Positions 44,640 through 55,937 of a stretch of 64,000 nucleotides of DNA are shown here, piece after piece. Source of the stretch: Medicago truncatula (taxonomy: Eukaryota > Streptophyta > Magnoliopsida > Fabales > Fabaceae). The translations under genes and the position numbers were made by a program. A model generated the notes under the pieces. The model was given only the letters and a program-made list of their open reading frames with translations. It was not told the DNA's origin and searched no databases. How positions within the stretch are numbered: position 1 is the first letter of the stretch; the number at the start of each line of letters is the position of its first letter. Where the stretch lies: positions 3,983,001 through 4,047,000 of the forward strand of contig NC_053047.1 of NCBI RefSeq assembly GCF_003473485.1, in the 5' to 3' direction.

Positions 44640-45155
44640 TTTAATCTTTCTCCCTCTCCAATAAATCGGTCTTAATTTTTCATCTCTAGGTTTTCTTTTA
44701 CAGGTTCTTTATTGAGGGGTGGTTTTGGGTCAATTCTTGACCTGAAATCACCCATCTTCATTTTTTTTATCTCTATTACAATCTAAATAAGTGATTTTCA
44801 CATAGATCTAGTTTTTTTTCTTTTTGATTTCATCATCTAAGTGTGGTGGTTTGTTGTTCATCGTCTTGTGCGGCGTTGTTTGATTTCCCGTCTTCGTGCG
44901 ATGTTCATTTGATTCTTACAGAAAGATCGATTGTTCAATCAAAGATTTGGGCGTCAACGTTGCAGATCCGGAGGCCATGGATATTCCGGTCACTTTAATT
45001 TTATCATATATTTTTGTAGGCATTATGCCGTTATATGCCATTAACTTGGATGCTGTGAGTTTGTTCGCAGATTCATCCTTTACGTTTTTAGCGGTGTTGA
45101 ATGAAATAATCTCTCAATTTGAATGAATGAATATCATTTTGTTTTTGTAAAAAAA
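44640..45155 (+). repeat. Short polyadenylated retroposon, copy B
   Basis: Shares 'gggtcaattcttgacc' near its start and 'gaatgaatatcattttgttt' plus 'ttgtaaaaaaaaaa' at its end with 41322-41545. It includes an open frame at 44896-45126 with a hydrophobic centre; I assign no function. The terminal A-run supports retroposition. Confidence 0.5.
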
Positions 45156-45639
45156 AAAAAGGTCAACATTTGATAGGCTACAATTGAATCAATATGCCCA
45201 CATAAGTAACGTACATCTACTCAAAAAAATAATAATAAAAGCACATAAGTGTCGCATAAAACATCATGAAAAGCCTTTAAAAAAAACAAACAAACCAGTT
45301 TTAACATTATTATAGAAACATTAAAAATGATCACACTGCCTTAATAAATTCATTTATGAGAACGTTTTATGTTGCCTTAAAAAACCAATCAACATAATTC
45401 CTAACTCAATTGATAAAAATGTTAAAATTGTTGAAGAGAAATGTGAAAAAGAAGAAGCTGAGGATTTGATTGTAGAGATGGGGTTTTAATTTGATGATGG
45501 GTTGAATGAGAAGAATTTGTTATTGGAGTTGAGGTTTGGGAAGTGTTGAAGGAAGTGAAACATAGAAATGAACCGAAGAAGCCAGTGTTCAAAGAAAAGA
45601 AAAAAAACCACATGCATATTAGGCGGTTACGAACAGTTA

Positions 45640-45990
45640 GACTTTGTTTGCGAGTTTGAAAGGGAGGAGAATAAAAGGCTTTGGTATTTTTTGAAAGAGT
45701 ATTTTTCTAGATAGTGATAAATTAATACTTACGATTAATATATTTTCAATTTTAAAAATATTATGACAACATATATTAAATTTGAAGAAATCGTATAAAC
45801 TCTTCCAAAGCCCCCAAAATCCTTCTCCAATACAATTTCTTAGTTCCTCAAATGAGGAGAGTTTTATATTTTGAAGAAAAATAAGCCCCCGAAAGCCCCT
45901 CATTCCAATGTCCTCTATTTATTCCACTTACTCCTTCAATTTTTTTCCAAGTCTTTCCTTCCATTCCCCTCCAAACTTGTAAACAAAACC
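45640..45990. mobile_element. Harbinger-type MITE with TTA target duplication
   Basis: The left end GACTTTGTTTGCGAGTTTG and the reverse-complemented right end GGTTTTGTTTACAAGTTTGG form diverged terminal inverted repeats. TTA flanks both ends (45637-45639 and 45991-45993), as expected for PIF/Harbinger MITEs. 351 bp, no coding capacity. Confidence 0.75.
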
Positions 45991-46267
45991 TTAAAGAATT
46001 GGTATTTTAAGTGTGTTATGAACGGTAATGATAAATATAGCGATTGAGTTTTGACAATTGTTTTCACGAATGATGTGGCATGTTAGTGTCCCTTTAATTT
46101 CAATTTTTTTCACCAACGCTTCATTAATAAGAAAATATATAAGCCAGGCATGCCATGATTTCCGGCCAAACAAAATATGCTTTTCGGGATCATATCCTGA
46201 TAAAACTATTCTAGACTAGATATATATAGCATTACTCGTGTTGTGAAACTTTTGCAAAATCAGTTTT

Positions 46268-46371
46268 TTTTTTTTTTGTCAAGTAGTCTAGTGGCTTGAA
46301 CTCAATGTAGAGAAGTGGGGTTCGAACTCCAATCCCTGCATATAATATGCAATATCCCTACCGACTGAGCT
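46268..46371 (-). mobile_element. tRNA-derived SINE, minus strand, with target duplication
   Basis: On the minus strand: box A 'tagctcagtcggtaggg', box B 'ggagttcgaacccc', the tail 'agactacttgac' and a poly(A) (poly-T on plus). It is flanked by AATCAGTTTT at 46258-46267 and 46372-46381. Confidence 0.87.
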
Positions 46372-46700
46372 AATCAGTTTTCTCTTTATAAAGCATTTCC
46401 CAAGATACAACGCATCATAAACAAAATGTAATAATTTACCTTCATTATTATTAAGATCTATATAAATTTGTATTCCCTTAGATTCTTTCCATCGAAAATA
46501 GTTTTATTCTCTAAATCTCCCTAAGAAAAAAAAAAATCTCAATCAAAATTCAAACTTTATTTTGTCATGTCTTTGAAGCATAGCATCCTAAGTCAATATA
46601 TAAAATTTAGTCTAATAAAAAATCATATATTCTACAAAGTTAATTAAACAAAAGAGACACATTGACATAGCCATCAATCTTATCTTAAGGTTGTTTAACG

Positions 46701-47633
46701 CAGGGCCGTTCCTAGCATTTTAGGGGTCTTAGGCATAGAATGAAAAAGGGCCCCTTACATAAATTTTTTAGCTCTTTGTTGTAATTTTATTAGATCATCA
46801 TTTCATTTTTTTTCTTTCTTTTCACTACCAGATATATATTTTTCAGGCCACATTTTAAAATAAATCAAATATTCAATAGAAAATAAAACAAAACAAAAAA
46901 TAGTAAAAGTAGAGAACTGTCGCACATGCAAAGTAGACTGAAATTTTAGCATTTGAGAAATATAACTAAAATTTTAGCACTTGAGAATAATAGCACAAAA
47001 AAAAAGAGAAAAAAAAAAAAAAAAGCAAGGTGGACTACATGATCATAAGTGTATCTCATATGATCTTGCATTATCTAATTCAATTCTACAATCTTTTCAA
47101 TCAATTTAAGAAAGTTGACACTATTATATTAATATAATTTATTTTTTTATCCTCTAAATAAAAGATTTAAATTGATTTCTCAAGTAAATCACTTTTCAAC
47201 TAAAATATCGTTTGTTTTGTTATGAAGATTCTCGCAATTTCTTGGATAATAAATATTATCAATATTTTTATAATTTGTGAGACACATTATTAAGAATAAG
47301 GGATCTAAAAAAATCTCATCAATTTCTTGACACATAATTAGAAAAAAAAAACACAATTTTTTTATAGGTAGGGGGTGTATATAGAAAGCTATTTTTAATA
47401 TGGAAGTATATATAGCAAATCACACTAAAAAGGCCAAAACATTAAACAGATCAGCCCATCATCTTTTATTTGACAACTAAAAGTAGTCGGACCTCTTAAT
47501 GAAATTTGCTAAACATACCCCCGATAGACCACGTTTTGCTATATATACCTCTCCCCTAAAAAAACTTTTTGGGCCCCCTACAGGCATGGGCCCTAGTCCG
47601 TCGCACCCTGGCCTATGCCTAGGGCCGGCCCTG
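46701..47633. mobile_element. Non-autonomous hAT element, short copy with perfect TSD
   Basis: Begins CAGGGCCGTTCCTAG and ends CTAGGGCCGGCCCTG, flanked by perfect 8-bp duplications GTTTAACG (46693-46700 and 47634-47641), diagnostic of hAT insertion. The right end contains the 12-bp perfect palindrome AGGGCCGGCCCT. 933 bp, no transposase. The sister copy is at 21076-22412; flank 'aacgctgtttaatataacaa' also occurs at 58.2 kb. Confidence 0.93.
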
Positions 47634-49633
47634 GTTTAACGCTGTTTAATATAACAAATTTTTACTCTATTTTTTGTGCGCACGATTTTCATATAATCCA
47701 AATCCACTGAGTTGAAGACTAATCCTTATTATCTAATCCTAAACTACAATGCAAACAAAACATGCAAAACCCTAATCCTATGTTTTGAGCGGGAAAATTT
47801 TGTTAATACCTCACTTAATGCCATTTTCAAATTTCAAATCCCTTCACTATATGCTAGAGCTGTAAACCATTCAAACATGAAGAACATTTAAAGCATTACA
47901 TATTTCCCATGCACATTTATATGGTTGTGTATAAAGCAGTTCCCATGTAAAGTTAAAAATAACATTGTAAATGACAAATATAGTCTATGATGCAGTTCCA
48001 ATGCATTACATTCCCGTTATCCTTATATCACACGTTCAATGCCTCTTAAAAAAAAAACACGCTCTTCTCTCTCATTCTCTCCCAGTCACTTCTCTCCCAG
48101 TCGATGATCTGCTCTTCTCTTCTCCTCTCCTCTCCCAATCGATGCTCTGCTCTTCTTCATCCTCATCGATGATGTATGATGACCTAATTCCATTTCTCCA
48201 GGTATTCAATCTATCCCAATCTGATGTATGCTAATTTGTTAATTTCAGAATTAAATATCTGGGTTTATTTATGTTTATTTGATTTAACGTTAAATTAAGT
48301 GAATTTTGTATTTTGTTGTTATATTGAACAAACAATGGTATTTTTGAGAATAAAAAGTGGTAAAAAGAACGGCAGGCTCTGTTTAATTCAACCAAAATTG
48401 TTAAGAATGTTGAAGCTATGTATTTTGACAGGTGCATTTGTCAATGTAGAATCTCTTTTGTTTTAACAGGTTGTATATCACTGTTTTTAGAATTTGTTTA
48501 CCAATGTGTCTCTTTTGCTTTTGTTTCTTTTGGTTATTGGATAGTAAAATTAAAGGATGTTTGCAGTAGCTGTCTAAATCAGGAAGCAATTTATTCAAGG
48601 CTGATGTAGATTTTCACTATAAAATTTATTACATCTGGTCTTATTCTAGGTTTTCATTATGAAATTGGTGATAATCTTGATTCTGGTGTAGATTTTGTTA
48701 ATATTGATGTTAGAATTTCGATTTGATTTGTGTTTGATAGTGACCGTATACAAATTTTATAGTGAAACCTGGAATCAGCCATAGGGGGGTTTCAAAATTG
48801 TAGTCAATAGTAGTCAAACCTGTACTGGAGTCAGCCATAGAAGGGGTTTCAAAATTATAGAAATTGAATGTGATATTTTTAGTTGTTTGAAATTTAGTAT
48901 CAACCATGAGTCATTCAGTTTGATGAAATCTACTTTGCATTCTAATTGTTCGATAAAAAGATCACAATTTGATGATTTATTGAGAAAATCCATTTGATGA
49001 TTTATTGAGAAAATCCATTTGATGTGTAAGCAACTTAAAATCCAATTTTCAAATGAATCAATTTCCTTTTGTTTCTCTAATGGCAGTTAGTATATTTAGT
49101 GAATGATGCTGGTAGCTCATACACCACTATTCATTTTTCATGTTTATATGTTACATTCAAGATGAATTACAAATCGCTATTACTTTATGATATCTTGCCG
49201 CTGAAATAACTATAAATTGAAAATTGAACTTTGTTTGCAAGGGTTTTTATGGAATAAGGAAGTGAAATATAGGTCTCTGCCTTAATATGCATTAAAAAAA
49301 CATTTAAGGAACCGGTGAAGGTTAAGTATATGACCCGTGTGAATTCGCTATAAAGTTATCGAATAATTGGTTTCATAATTGCTAATAATATGATATGCTT
49401 AAAATTAGTTAACGTATGATGTATTAAAAATATACGATGAGTTGTGCAAACACCGCAATTTAGGAGATGCCCTTTAAGACAGTTATTAGTCACTGTTAAA
49501 TCACTGTTATTTGTAACCAAGTGCTGGTGGTGATTATAATTTTAACTAATACTAAACTTTCTACTAATTTACATGCATCTTTGCTATCGTTATCTGATAC
49601 CATATGTGTAACATTATTCCTGTCTATATGCAG

Positions 49634-50797
49634 CAAAACATATGTTGTTCCGAGCTGGATATTTTCTATGGGAAACATATGTCGTTCAAAGTTGAAGTAG
49701 CTGAGGGAAATCTTATACATAATTGGCGTAGCTATGTTGTGAAGCGAATCACTGATGATGTGGATATGATAAAAAGGTTCATGGTATTTCATAATGTCAA
49801 GGTGCTATGTCGATACCATATCCTTATTCTAATAATCACAGTTTACGCGCACTGTTTATAATCATAGCTTTTATTTTACGCAGTCAATCACTGATGATGA
49901 TGATGCTGTGTATGATGAAAATGTCGTGACTCTGAGCAATTCTGTTCCGACTCAGGTATATTGATTTTAAAAATGCAGTCATAAACATATACATACAATG
50001 ATAGCAAAATAGATGAACCAGTTTATGATTTGATTTTTTACGAACTATGTCACCGCTAGTTTGTTGTTACGGCTACCAAGCAACATTACTCTTATGTTAT
50101 AGTGTTGATTCCAACCGTGTTTACTTTGTGATTAATTCACTGTACTTTTACTGCTATTAAATCCGGAGCTTAATTACTGTTACAGAAATACTGTCAAATA
50201 GTTTTTTATTTTTAACTGCTATGATATTATATAATCTAAGATTTAAGGTATAGAGAAACTAATAAGAAAAATGTCAGTCTGTTATTCATGTAGCATTTAT
50301 GTTAAATTCATCAGTCAATTTAATAACTGTGCATCATATATTTATTTGTAAAGTTCTGTCTTATAGTAATATTTGCATAAAAACAATTAATTTCTATAAT
50401 GTTTTTTATTTATTCTAAAATAACCGCAGTTATAAAATAATTGTTTTATATTGTGCGTCCTAAGCCTTCAATTCCAAGCTGCTCATGACAATTGAATGTT
50501 GTTTATTGTATCATGAAGTTTGAGGGCGTTGATTCATCCAAGTCTGTCGTTAATCAAAAGGACACTGATGTCATCCAGGTTAATGATTGTGAGGAAGAGG
50601 ATGAACAGACGCCTTGCAGCAAAGTTGTTTAGAAAAGATCAGCTGAGAAAGGTGTTTCAACGCCTTGCAGCAAAGTTGTTTGTAAAAGATCAGCTGAGAA
50701 AGGTGTTTCAGATCTGACAGCTTATAAGTTGGATGGGGACGAATCTGCAACAAAATCTGTCAAGCTGAAGTGTGTGAAGCTTGAGCCTAAAAATTAG
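49634..50797 (+). pseudogene. Helitron RPA-like (single-strand DNA binding) gene, C-terminal part, broken
   Basis: Exon-like blocks 49634-49800 (ends 'gtcaag|gtgcta'), 49884-49955 and 50520-50797 encode ELDIFYGKHMSFKVEVAEGN, an acidic linker with SITDDDDAVYDEN, and a C-terminal stretch ending VKLKCVKLEPKN and a stop. This is the layout of the replication-factor-A-like protein carried by many plant Helitrons; the family call rests on style and context. A TAG in the last exon falls inside the first unit of a 51-bp tandem duplication, so the reading frame is broken there. Confidence 0.5.
50610..50711. repeat. 51-bp in-frame tandem duplication
   Basis: 'Cgccttgcagcaaagttgtt' followed by 'aaaagatcagctgagaaagg' occurs at 50610 and 50661. 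The period of 51 nt equals 17 codons. The first unit reads TTTAG where the second reads TTTGT, turning a Cys codon into a stop in the RPA-like frame. Confidence 0.9.
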
Positions 50798-51639
50798 GAT
50801 GAGCGTCATGATGCAGTCCATTAATTATATTAATTTTACAATTGCCTAGAAATTTTCGTTTATGTATTTTTCTCTATTGTTTTTGTTTCTTGAAGTACTA
50901 TTTGTTCGTTTTCCTTTAAGCGCCGGTTATGGTGTATGACATTTCATATCCTTATTTTGTTTAATTCGAATGTTATCGTTTCTTGAAGTATTTAACTCAT
51001 TTAGTGAATGTCTTTTATCATTATAAGGCACCATACCACCGGTAATTGCCGCAACTATTCGATTTTATGACAGGATCTTTCTAAAAGCATGATGCTAACT
51101 TAGTTGCGTTGTTTTGCATTTCACTGCCCTATCTTAATGCAGCTGTATAGATATACTTGGTATTGACAATGCCAACTCATCTTCGTTATTTACAGATATA
51201 ATCCTCGATCGCGGTGTTCATGCATATGCTACCTATGGGATTAGTAGTGACTTTACAATATAACAACAAATTGGAATTTATGTCACGTATGCTATTTGTA
51301 ATAGAACATTTCTTCTGTTTTAGTATCTTTAAAAAGGATATTTCAAGCTTACATGACTTGGTTTTTTTTGGGAAACCTTATTAACTTATATTCTTTTTTT
51401 GTCATTTTAGTAGTTAGAATTCAGTTCTATATAAAGTTTTCTTTATATAAGTTAGGCTAATATGCGTAAAACGCGGTGATTATTCTTATGTCACTAATGT
51501 GATCTAATAAAAAAGAACGGAATAGATAGGGGTTGTTAATCTATAGCTCATGAAGGTTTTCTTTATTAGTGCATTTTACAAAACACCCTTCTCTATTTAT
51601 ATGCTTCCATTTTCAAAATCACTTAGAGCAGCTTATATG

Positions 51640-52605
51640 CTTCCAATTTCCTTCATGCTAGCATTAATTCTTCACCACTCTATAATCACTGTGAAGTATT
51701 AACTCTAACCACTAATATGAGGCTCTTGCATGGATGTTCAGAAAATGACTTTCAAGAAAGAAAGGATTTTAGTGAGTGGGTGCTTGGAATTGGTGATGGA
51801 AGCATTAGTGAGGAAAATGATGAGGATATTCAAGTGCCAATTCCTGAAGATCTTCTTATACACCGTTCAGGTGATTCTGTTGCAGCCATTGTTGAATGCA
51901 TTTATACATCTCTTTTAATGAACATGCATGATACATCGTTCTTCCAGGATAGAGCTATATTGACACCTAAATATGTTACTTTTGAAGAGATTAATCAATA
52001 TGTTTTATCTCTTATTCCTAGAGAAGAAATAACATACTTAAGTTGCGATTCGCCTTTAGCTAACCCTTCCATGGTGAATAGGCCCGATGTTGTCCACACT
52101 CCGGAATTTCTTAACACCATTACTACATCAGGACTACCTAATCACAAAATCAAGCTAAAAGTTGGAGTCCCTGTGATGTTATTGAGAAATTTGGACCAAT
52201 CCGCAGGCCTATGTAATGGTACAAGATTGATAATTACAAATAACGGGTATATATGTTCTTGAAGGGAAGATGATAACAGATAGCAACATTGGTGATAAGG
52301 TATATATACCAAGGCTGTCACTAACACCGTCGGATACAAGGATACCGTTTAAGTTCCAACGCAGACAGTTTCCTCTATCTATATGTTTTGCAATGACAAT
52401 CAACAAGAGTCAAGGACAATCACTCAAACAAGTGGTTGTGCATCGTCCTCAACCCGTATTCTCTCATGGTAAACTTTATGTCGCACTATCCAGAGTGACC
52501 TCCAGGAGTGGTTTGAATATTTTAATGACTGATGAGAATGGAAAAAGCATGGATAGCACTTCGAATGTAGTTTACAAGGATATTTTCTGCAATCTACCAA
52601 CCTAA
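51640..52605 (+). pseudogene. Helitron Pif1-type helicase, C-terminal fragment with one frameshift
   Basis: An open frame reads from about 51660 (HASINSSPLYNHCEVLTLTT) through NMRLL, FSEWVLGIGDG, FFQDRAILTPKYVTFEEIN, LKVGVPVMLLRNLDQSAGLC and NGTRLIITN. It shifts by one base near 52245-52255, then continues as GIYVLEGKMITDSNIGDKV, FKFQRRQFPLSICFAM, TINKSQGQSL, HGKLYVALSRV and VVYKDIFCNLPT with a stop at 52603-52605. These are helicase motifs toward the C-terminus of Helitron Rep/Hel proteins. The HUH Rep domain and the Walker A and B motifs are missing, so the copy is dead. Confidence 0.9.
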
Positions 52606-52866
52606 TGTCTTTTTTTTATTGTAATTTTATCATACACTTTTTATTTTGTACTGCAAGCACTTTTTAATCTCAATATATTTGCATGTTTTGTTTTCAATTA
52701 ATATGACCCGGGCGACAGCACGGGTGGATGGTCTAGTTTTCATATAACATTCGTACCATACCACTCTCACACAATGACACAAACTTTTACGCTATATAAT
52801 CCACCAAGCAGAAGTTTAGTTTATAACTACAGACTAAAGCAAATAAATATGTGAGTCATTGATTTA

Positions 52867-53284
52867 AGGTTAAATAAGTTTTTTGTTCCTATAAATATAA
52901 CGAATTTTAATTTTAGTTCTTAAAAAATTAAACCGAATGTTTTTGGTCCTTAATAACCACTTTATATTCAAATTGTATCCATGTTATGTCCTTTTTTTTT
53001 TTTGCATACAAATGCAAATCCCTTACCAAATGAGCTAAGCTCATGGAGACTCCATGTTATGTCCTTTATTATGTTTAACTTTTATATATTCATATTATGT
53101 TAAAAAAATGTCAAAATTATATCCATTAAGGAACAAAAACAAAACAAAAAAATTTGTGATGATGAAAACATCTCATTTAATTTTTTAGGGATTAAAATCA
53201 AAATTTGATTTATTTATAGGGACGAAAAATTTATTTAAAATCAAAATTTGATTTATTTACAGGGACGGAAAACTTATTTAACCC
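52867..53284. mobile_element. MITE with long inverted ends and TA duplication
   Basis: The left end AGGTTAAATAAGTTTTTTG and the reverse-complemented right end GGGTTAAATAAGTTTTCCG are inverted repeats, with 'tataaatataacgaatttta'-type sequence continuing the arms. TA flanks both sides (52865-52866 and 53285-53286), a Stowaway/Mariner signature. It contains a later SINE fragment (52995-53050). The uninterrupted host sequence is seen at about 60830-60845. Confidence 0.82.
52995..53050 (-). mobile_element. 5'-truncated SINE inside the MITE
   Basis: A 56-bp insert made of poly-T and 'gcatacaaatgcaaatccc', ending 'gagctaagctcatggaga' is bracketed by 17-bp perfect copies of TCCATGTTATGTCCTTT (52978-52994 and 53051-53067). 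The T-run indicates a poly(A) tail on the minus strand. Confidence 0.8.
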
Positions 53285-53620
53285 TAAAAAAATTGAAGGA
53301 TAAGAGATGGTATATGTAGCATATATAAATTCATATGTAGAATATTAATTCACTGCCTGCAGTAATGTGTAAGAAAATGATTTACAATGAAAAAATTAAT
53401 ATATAATAGAACGCAATCATGTTATGAATAAGAGAGAAAACTAGGGCCTCATACAAATAAAAGTTTCTTCCAAAATATAGCTAGCTATAATTCTTTCTTT
53501 TTATATCAATGAAAGGACAGAAAACCAGCCTCGGTGAGGATTTACAATAAAATTTAGATGCATGGTTTATTTTTTTTAATTTGAATCTAAGTCACAACAA
53601 AGAACAAACAAAGACTCTAA

Positions 53621-54140
53621 GGGTGTGTTTGGATTGAGGGTTTAGGAGGGGAAGGAAGATGAGAGTTTACTTTTATTTTTTGAATCACGGACATTATAAA
53701 ATATTTTTTAGAAAATTGAATTAACAACATGATAAATGATCATACAATACTTCCAAAACACTTAATTTATTTTTAAAAAAAAAAACATTTTACATTGTTC
53801 ACAATTTAAAAAATAAAAGTGAGTCATCCCCTCCCCTCCTAAACCCTCCATCCTAACACACCCTCCTAAACCCTCCATCCAAACACACCCTCTTAAACCC
53901 TCCATCCAAACACACCCTTAATTTTTAAATGTGAGGAGAGAGTTACTTTTAATTTTTAAATTACGGACACTTTGAAATGTTTTTTAAAAAGTTAACATAT
54001 TAACATGATAAACGATCATATAATACTTCAATCACACTTAATTTATTTTGGAAAAAAAATGTTATATTGTCCGTAATTTAAAAAAGAAAAGTGAACCCTT
54101 CCCTCCCTTCCCCTCTTAAACCCTCAATCCAAACACACTC
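53621..54140. mobile_element. Harbinger-type MITE with TAA duplication and internal copy
   Basis: Ends GGGTGTGTTTGGATTGAGGG and, right end reversed, GAGTGTGTTTGGATTGAGGG; TAA on both flanks (53618-53620 and 54141-54143). The middle (about 53822-53920) holds three tandem 'taaaccctccatccaaacac' units, suggesting two elements joined or a nested insertion. 520 bp. Confidence 0.85.
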
Positions 54141-54720
54141 TAATAGTACAGTTTGTGTTCATCTGACCACATGTAGAAATAAACAAAGAACTTCAAGGAC
54201 AAAGAGAATGAACCGATAATTCCATATTCAACAAAGGAATTTCAAATTTCTAATCAAAGACATTATCCATATCAGGCAATTTCCCAACGTCCTTGATTTA
54301 AAATTTATCAACGACTCTTAATGCGTTGACACTCTTCTCCAACGTCTCTCGAATTCTTGCCTATATAAGGAGCTTAAGACTTGAAGAACAAGACTTTGTT
54401 ATATTAACTGTGCTCTTACTCTGTCAAATCAAAAAGCGCATAGAACGCTTAGGAATTTCTTATAAAACTTTGTATCTTAGAAAGTCTAAGTTTAAGAGTA
54501 TGTTCAGTTTCATATTGTTTACACCTCTGATTGTATATCAAGAGTAAGAACATATTTGTTTATCTGTAAACATTAGAAATCTTTTTTAGTTGTGATTGAG
54601 CATTGGAAGTCTCTCGGTTGTGTCTTTGAGCAATTGTAATCTTGTGTGATTGTAGTGAAATTCATTGAAAGTGCAAAGGAATTGGACAACTCCTAGATTG
54701 TAGGAGAAACCAGTATAATT

Positions 54721-54746
54721 GCTCTCTCTCTCTCTCTCGCTCCATC

Positions 54747-54786
<40 letters not shown>

Positions 54787-54789
54787 CCT
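54721..54789. repeat. CT/GA microsatellite
   Basis: A 69-bp CT-rich run with minor interruptions ('tcgctccatc', 'ccccctccc'). On the minus strand it encodes an Arg-Glu run that ends the gag-like frame. Confidence 0.95.
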
Positions 54790-54839
54790 CCCTCCCTTGT
54801 GTTTTTCTTACCTTCACGTTTGACCCATGGCGGTCATTG

Positions 54840-55162
54840 AATAGTCTAGTGGTGGATTTGTGTTGCTTGCTTGTTGAGAATTGGTGGATAAGCTTTTGAG
54901 TCATGTCTTGGCATCCAGTAATCAAGAATCGGGGAAGGTTCATGAACCATCTTAGGGCGGCTTCCTTCAAGGTTTCAGGTAACAGCTTGCACTTGAGGGA
55001 TTCAGAAGCTCCGATTACTGCCATCTGTGTGTTGAATGAGGTTACGTGTTCCACGGGGTCACTCTTGCTGACGAAGGTAGCCAAGGAGGGGGACTTAAAA
55101 TTTTCAAGAACGGGTGCAATCCAAATGTTGGATGACAAGGGCTGGGGATCAGGCTCGTCCAT
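54840..55162 (-). pseudogene. Ty3/gypsy gag fragment
   Basis: The minus-strand frame from 55162 reads as a plant retrotransposon gag domain: SKSDPVEHVTSFNTQMAVIG, SLKCKLLPETLKEAALRWFM and LIHQFSTSKQHK, typical of gypsy gag. It then runs into the CT/GA microsatellite. No protease, reverse transcriptase or LTR adjoins it. Confidence 0.8.
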
Positions 55163-55937
55163 CTCCTCCTGGTGGATATCATCTCGCTCTTCATAATGTT
55201 GTGGATCGTCGTTAAATCAAACATCAAACGGGATGCAAAAAAAACTGCAAATGTGCCGGTTTGAAAGGAAACTAAAAACATCCCCTAAACAAATTTATGC
55301 TGAAAGCGTTGTTTTAGAAATATATAAGGTCAACAAAATTCTTTTTTGACCGAACCAACGTCTAACGGCATCTACTTTTTCAATATTTCCACCACCTGCA
55401 AATGTGCGACCTATGTCACTGTCACTATGATTTTGCATAATTTTATTTGTCAAAGTCAAAGCATTATTCAATAAAACATAACTTTCACTGCAAAAAGTAT
55501 TTACATCTTAATATATTTAGGGTAGAAGTATAATAATAAACAAGGTCAAAATAAGGTTTTTCAAAATGTTAACTAATTTTTTAATTAATAATTTAAATAA
55601 AAATGATAAAATGGTTTAAATGGATGGATATAATTGAAAGGAAAACATTTGAGTCCAAAAGGGTGTATTCTCTACATATTGATAAAGAAAAATAGATAAC
55701 ATTTTTCTATTATAGTGGATTTGTGCTATTTTAATGTGATTTAGTTTTTTTTTAATTAGTAATTTAAATAACATTATAAAAGGACAAAATAGCAAAGAAA
55801 TTGATAGATATTACGGTGGGACTCATTCTAATTAACAAAGTAATACTTCTTGTCCAAACAACATCAACACCTCTAGCTTAAACATGTTGTTACTATCCTT
55901 GATTTTTCCTTTTATGCTGGTCTTAAATAATCATGTA

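Larger units (their letters stand above)
48040..52736 (+). mobile_element. Helitron with decayed RPA-like and helicase genes; 3' end defined
   Basis: The 3' terminus is at 52736: ACCCGGGCGACAGCACGGGT forms the terminal hairpin (stem ACCCG/CGGGT), then GGATGGT, then CTAG, with host T at 52737. Plus-strand relics of an RPA-like protein (49.6-50.8 kb) and a Pif1-type helicase (51.6-52.6 kb) fit plant Helitron cargo. The 5' TC end was not identified; 48040 is a guess from the start of a CT-rich leader-like region. Parts may belong to different nested copies. Confidence 0.75.
52740..53460 (+). repeat. Dispersed repeat, copy 2 of 3, split by a MITE
   Basis: 'Agactaaagcaaataaatat' with 'gtgagtcattga', then after the MITE 'aagagatggtatatgtagca', 'tcatatgtagaatattaatt' and 'aaaatgatttacaatgaaaa' parallel 60.76-61.03 kb, which lacks the MITE and serves as the empty site. 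Confidence 0.75.

Noticed and set aside
44896-45126. 76-codon frame with a hydrophobic centre as a gene
   Set aside because: It lies within a polyadenylated retroposon-like repeat and ends at its tail. No family is recognised, so it is recorded only as part of that repeat.
54662-54790. Arg-Glu-rich coiled-coil-like protein tail
   Set aside because: It is simply the translation of the CT/GA microsatellite downstream of the gag fragment.
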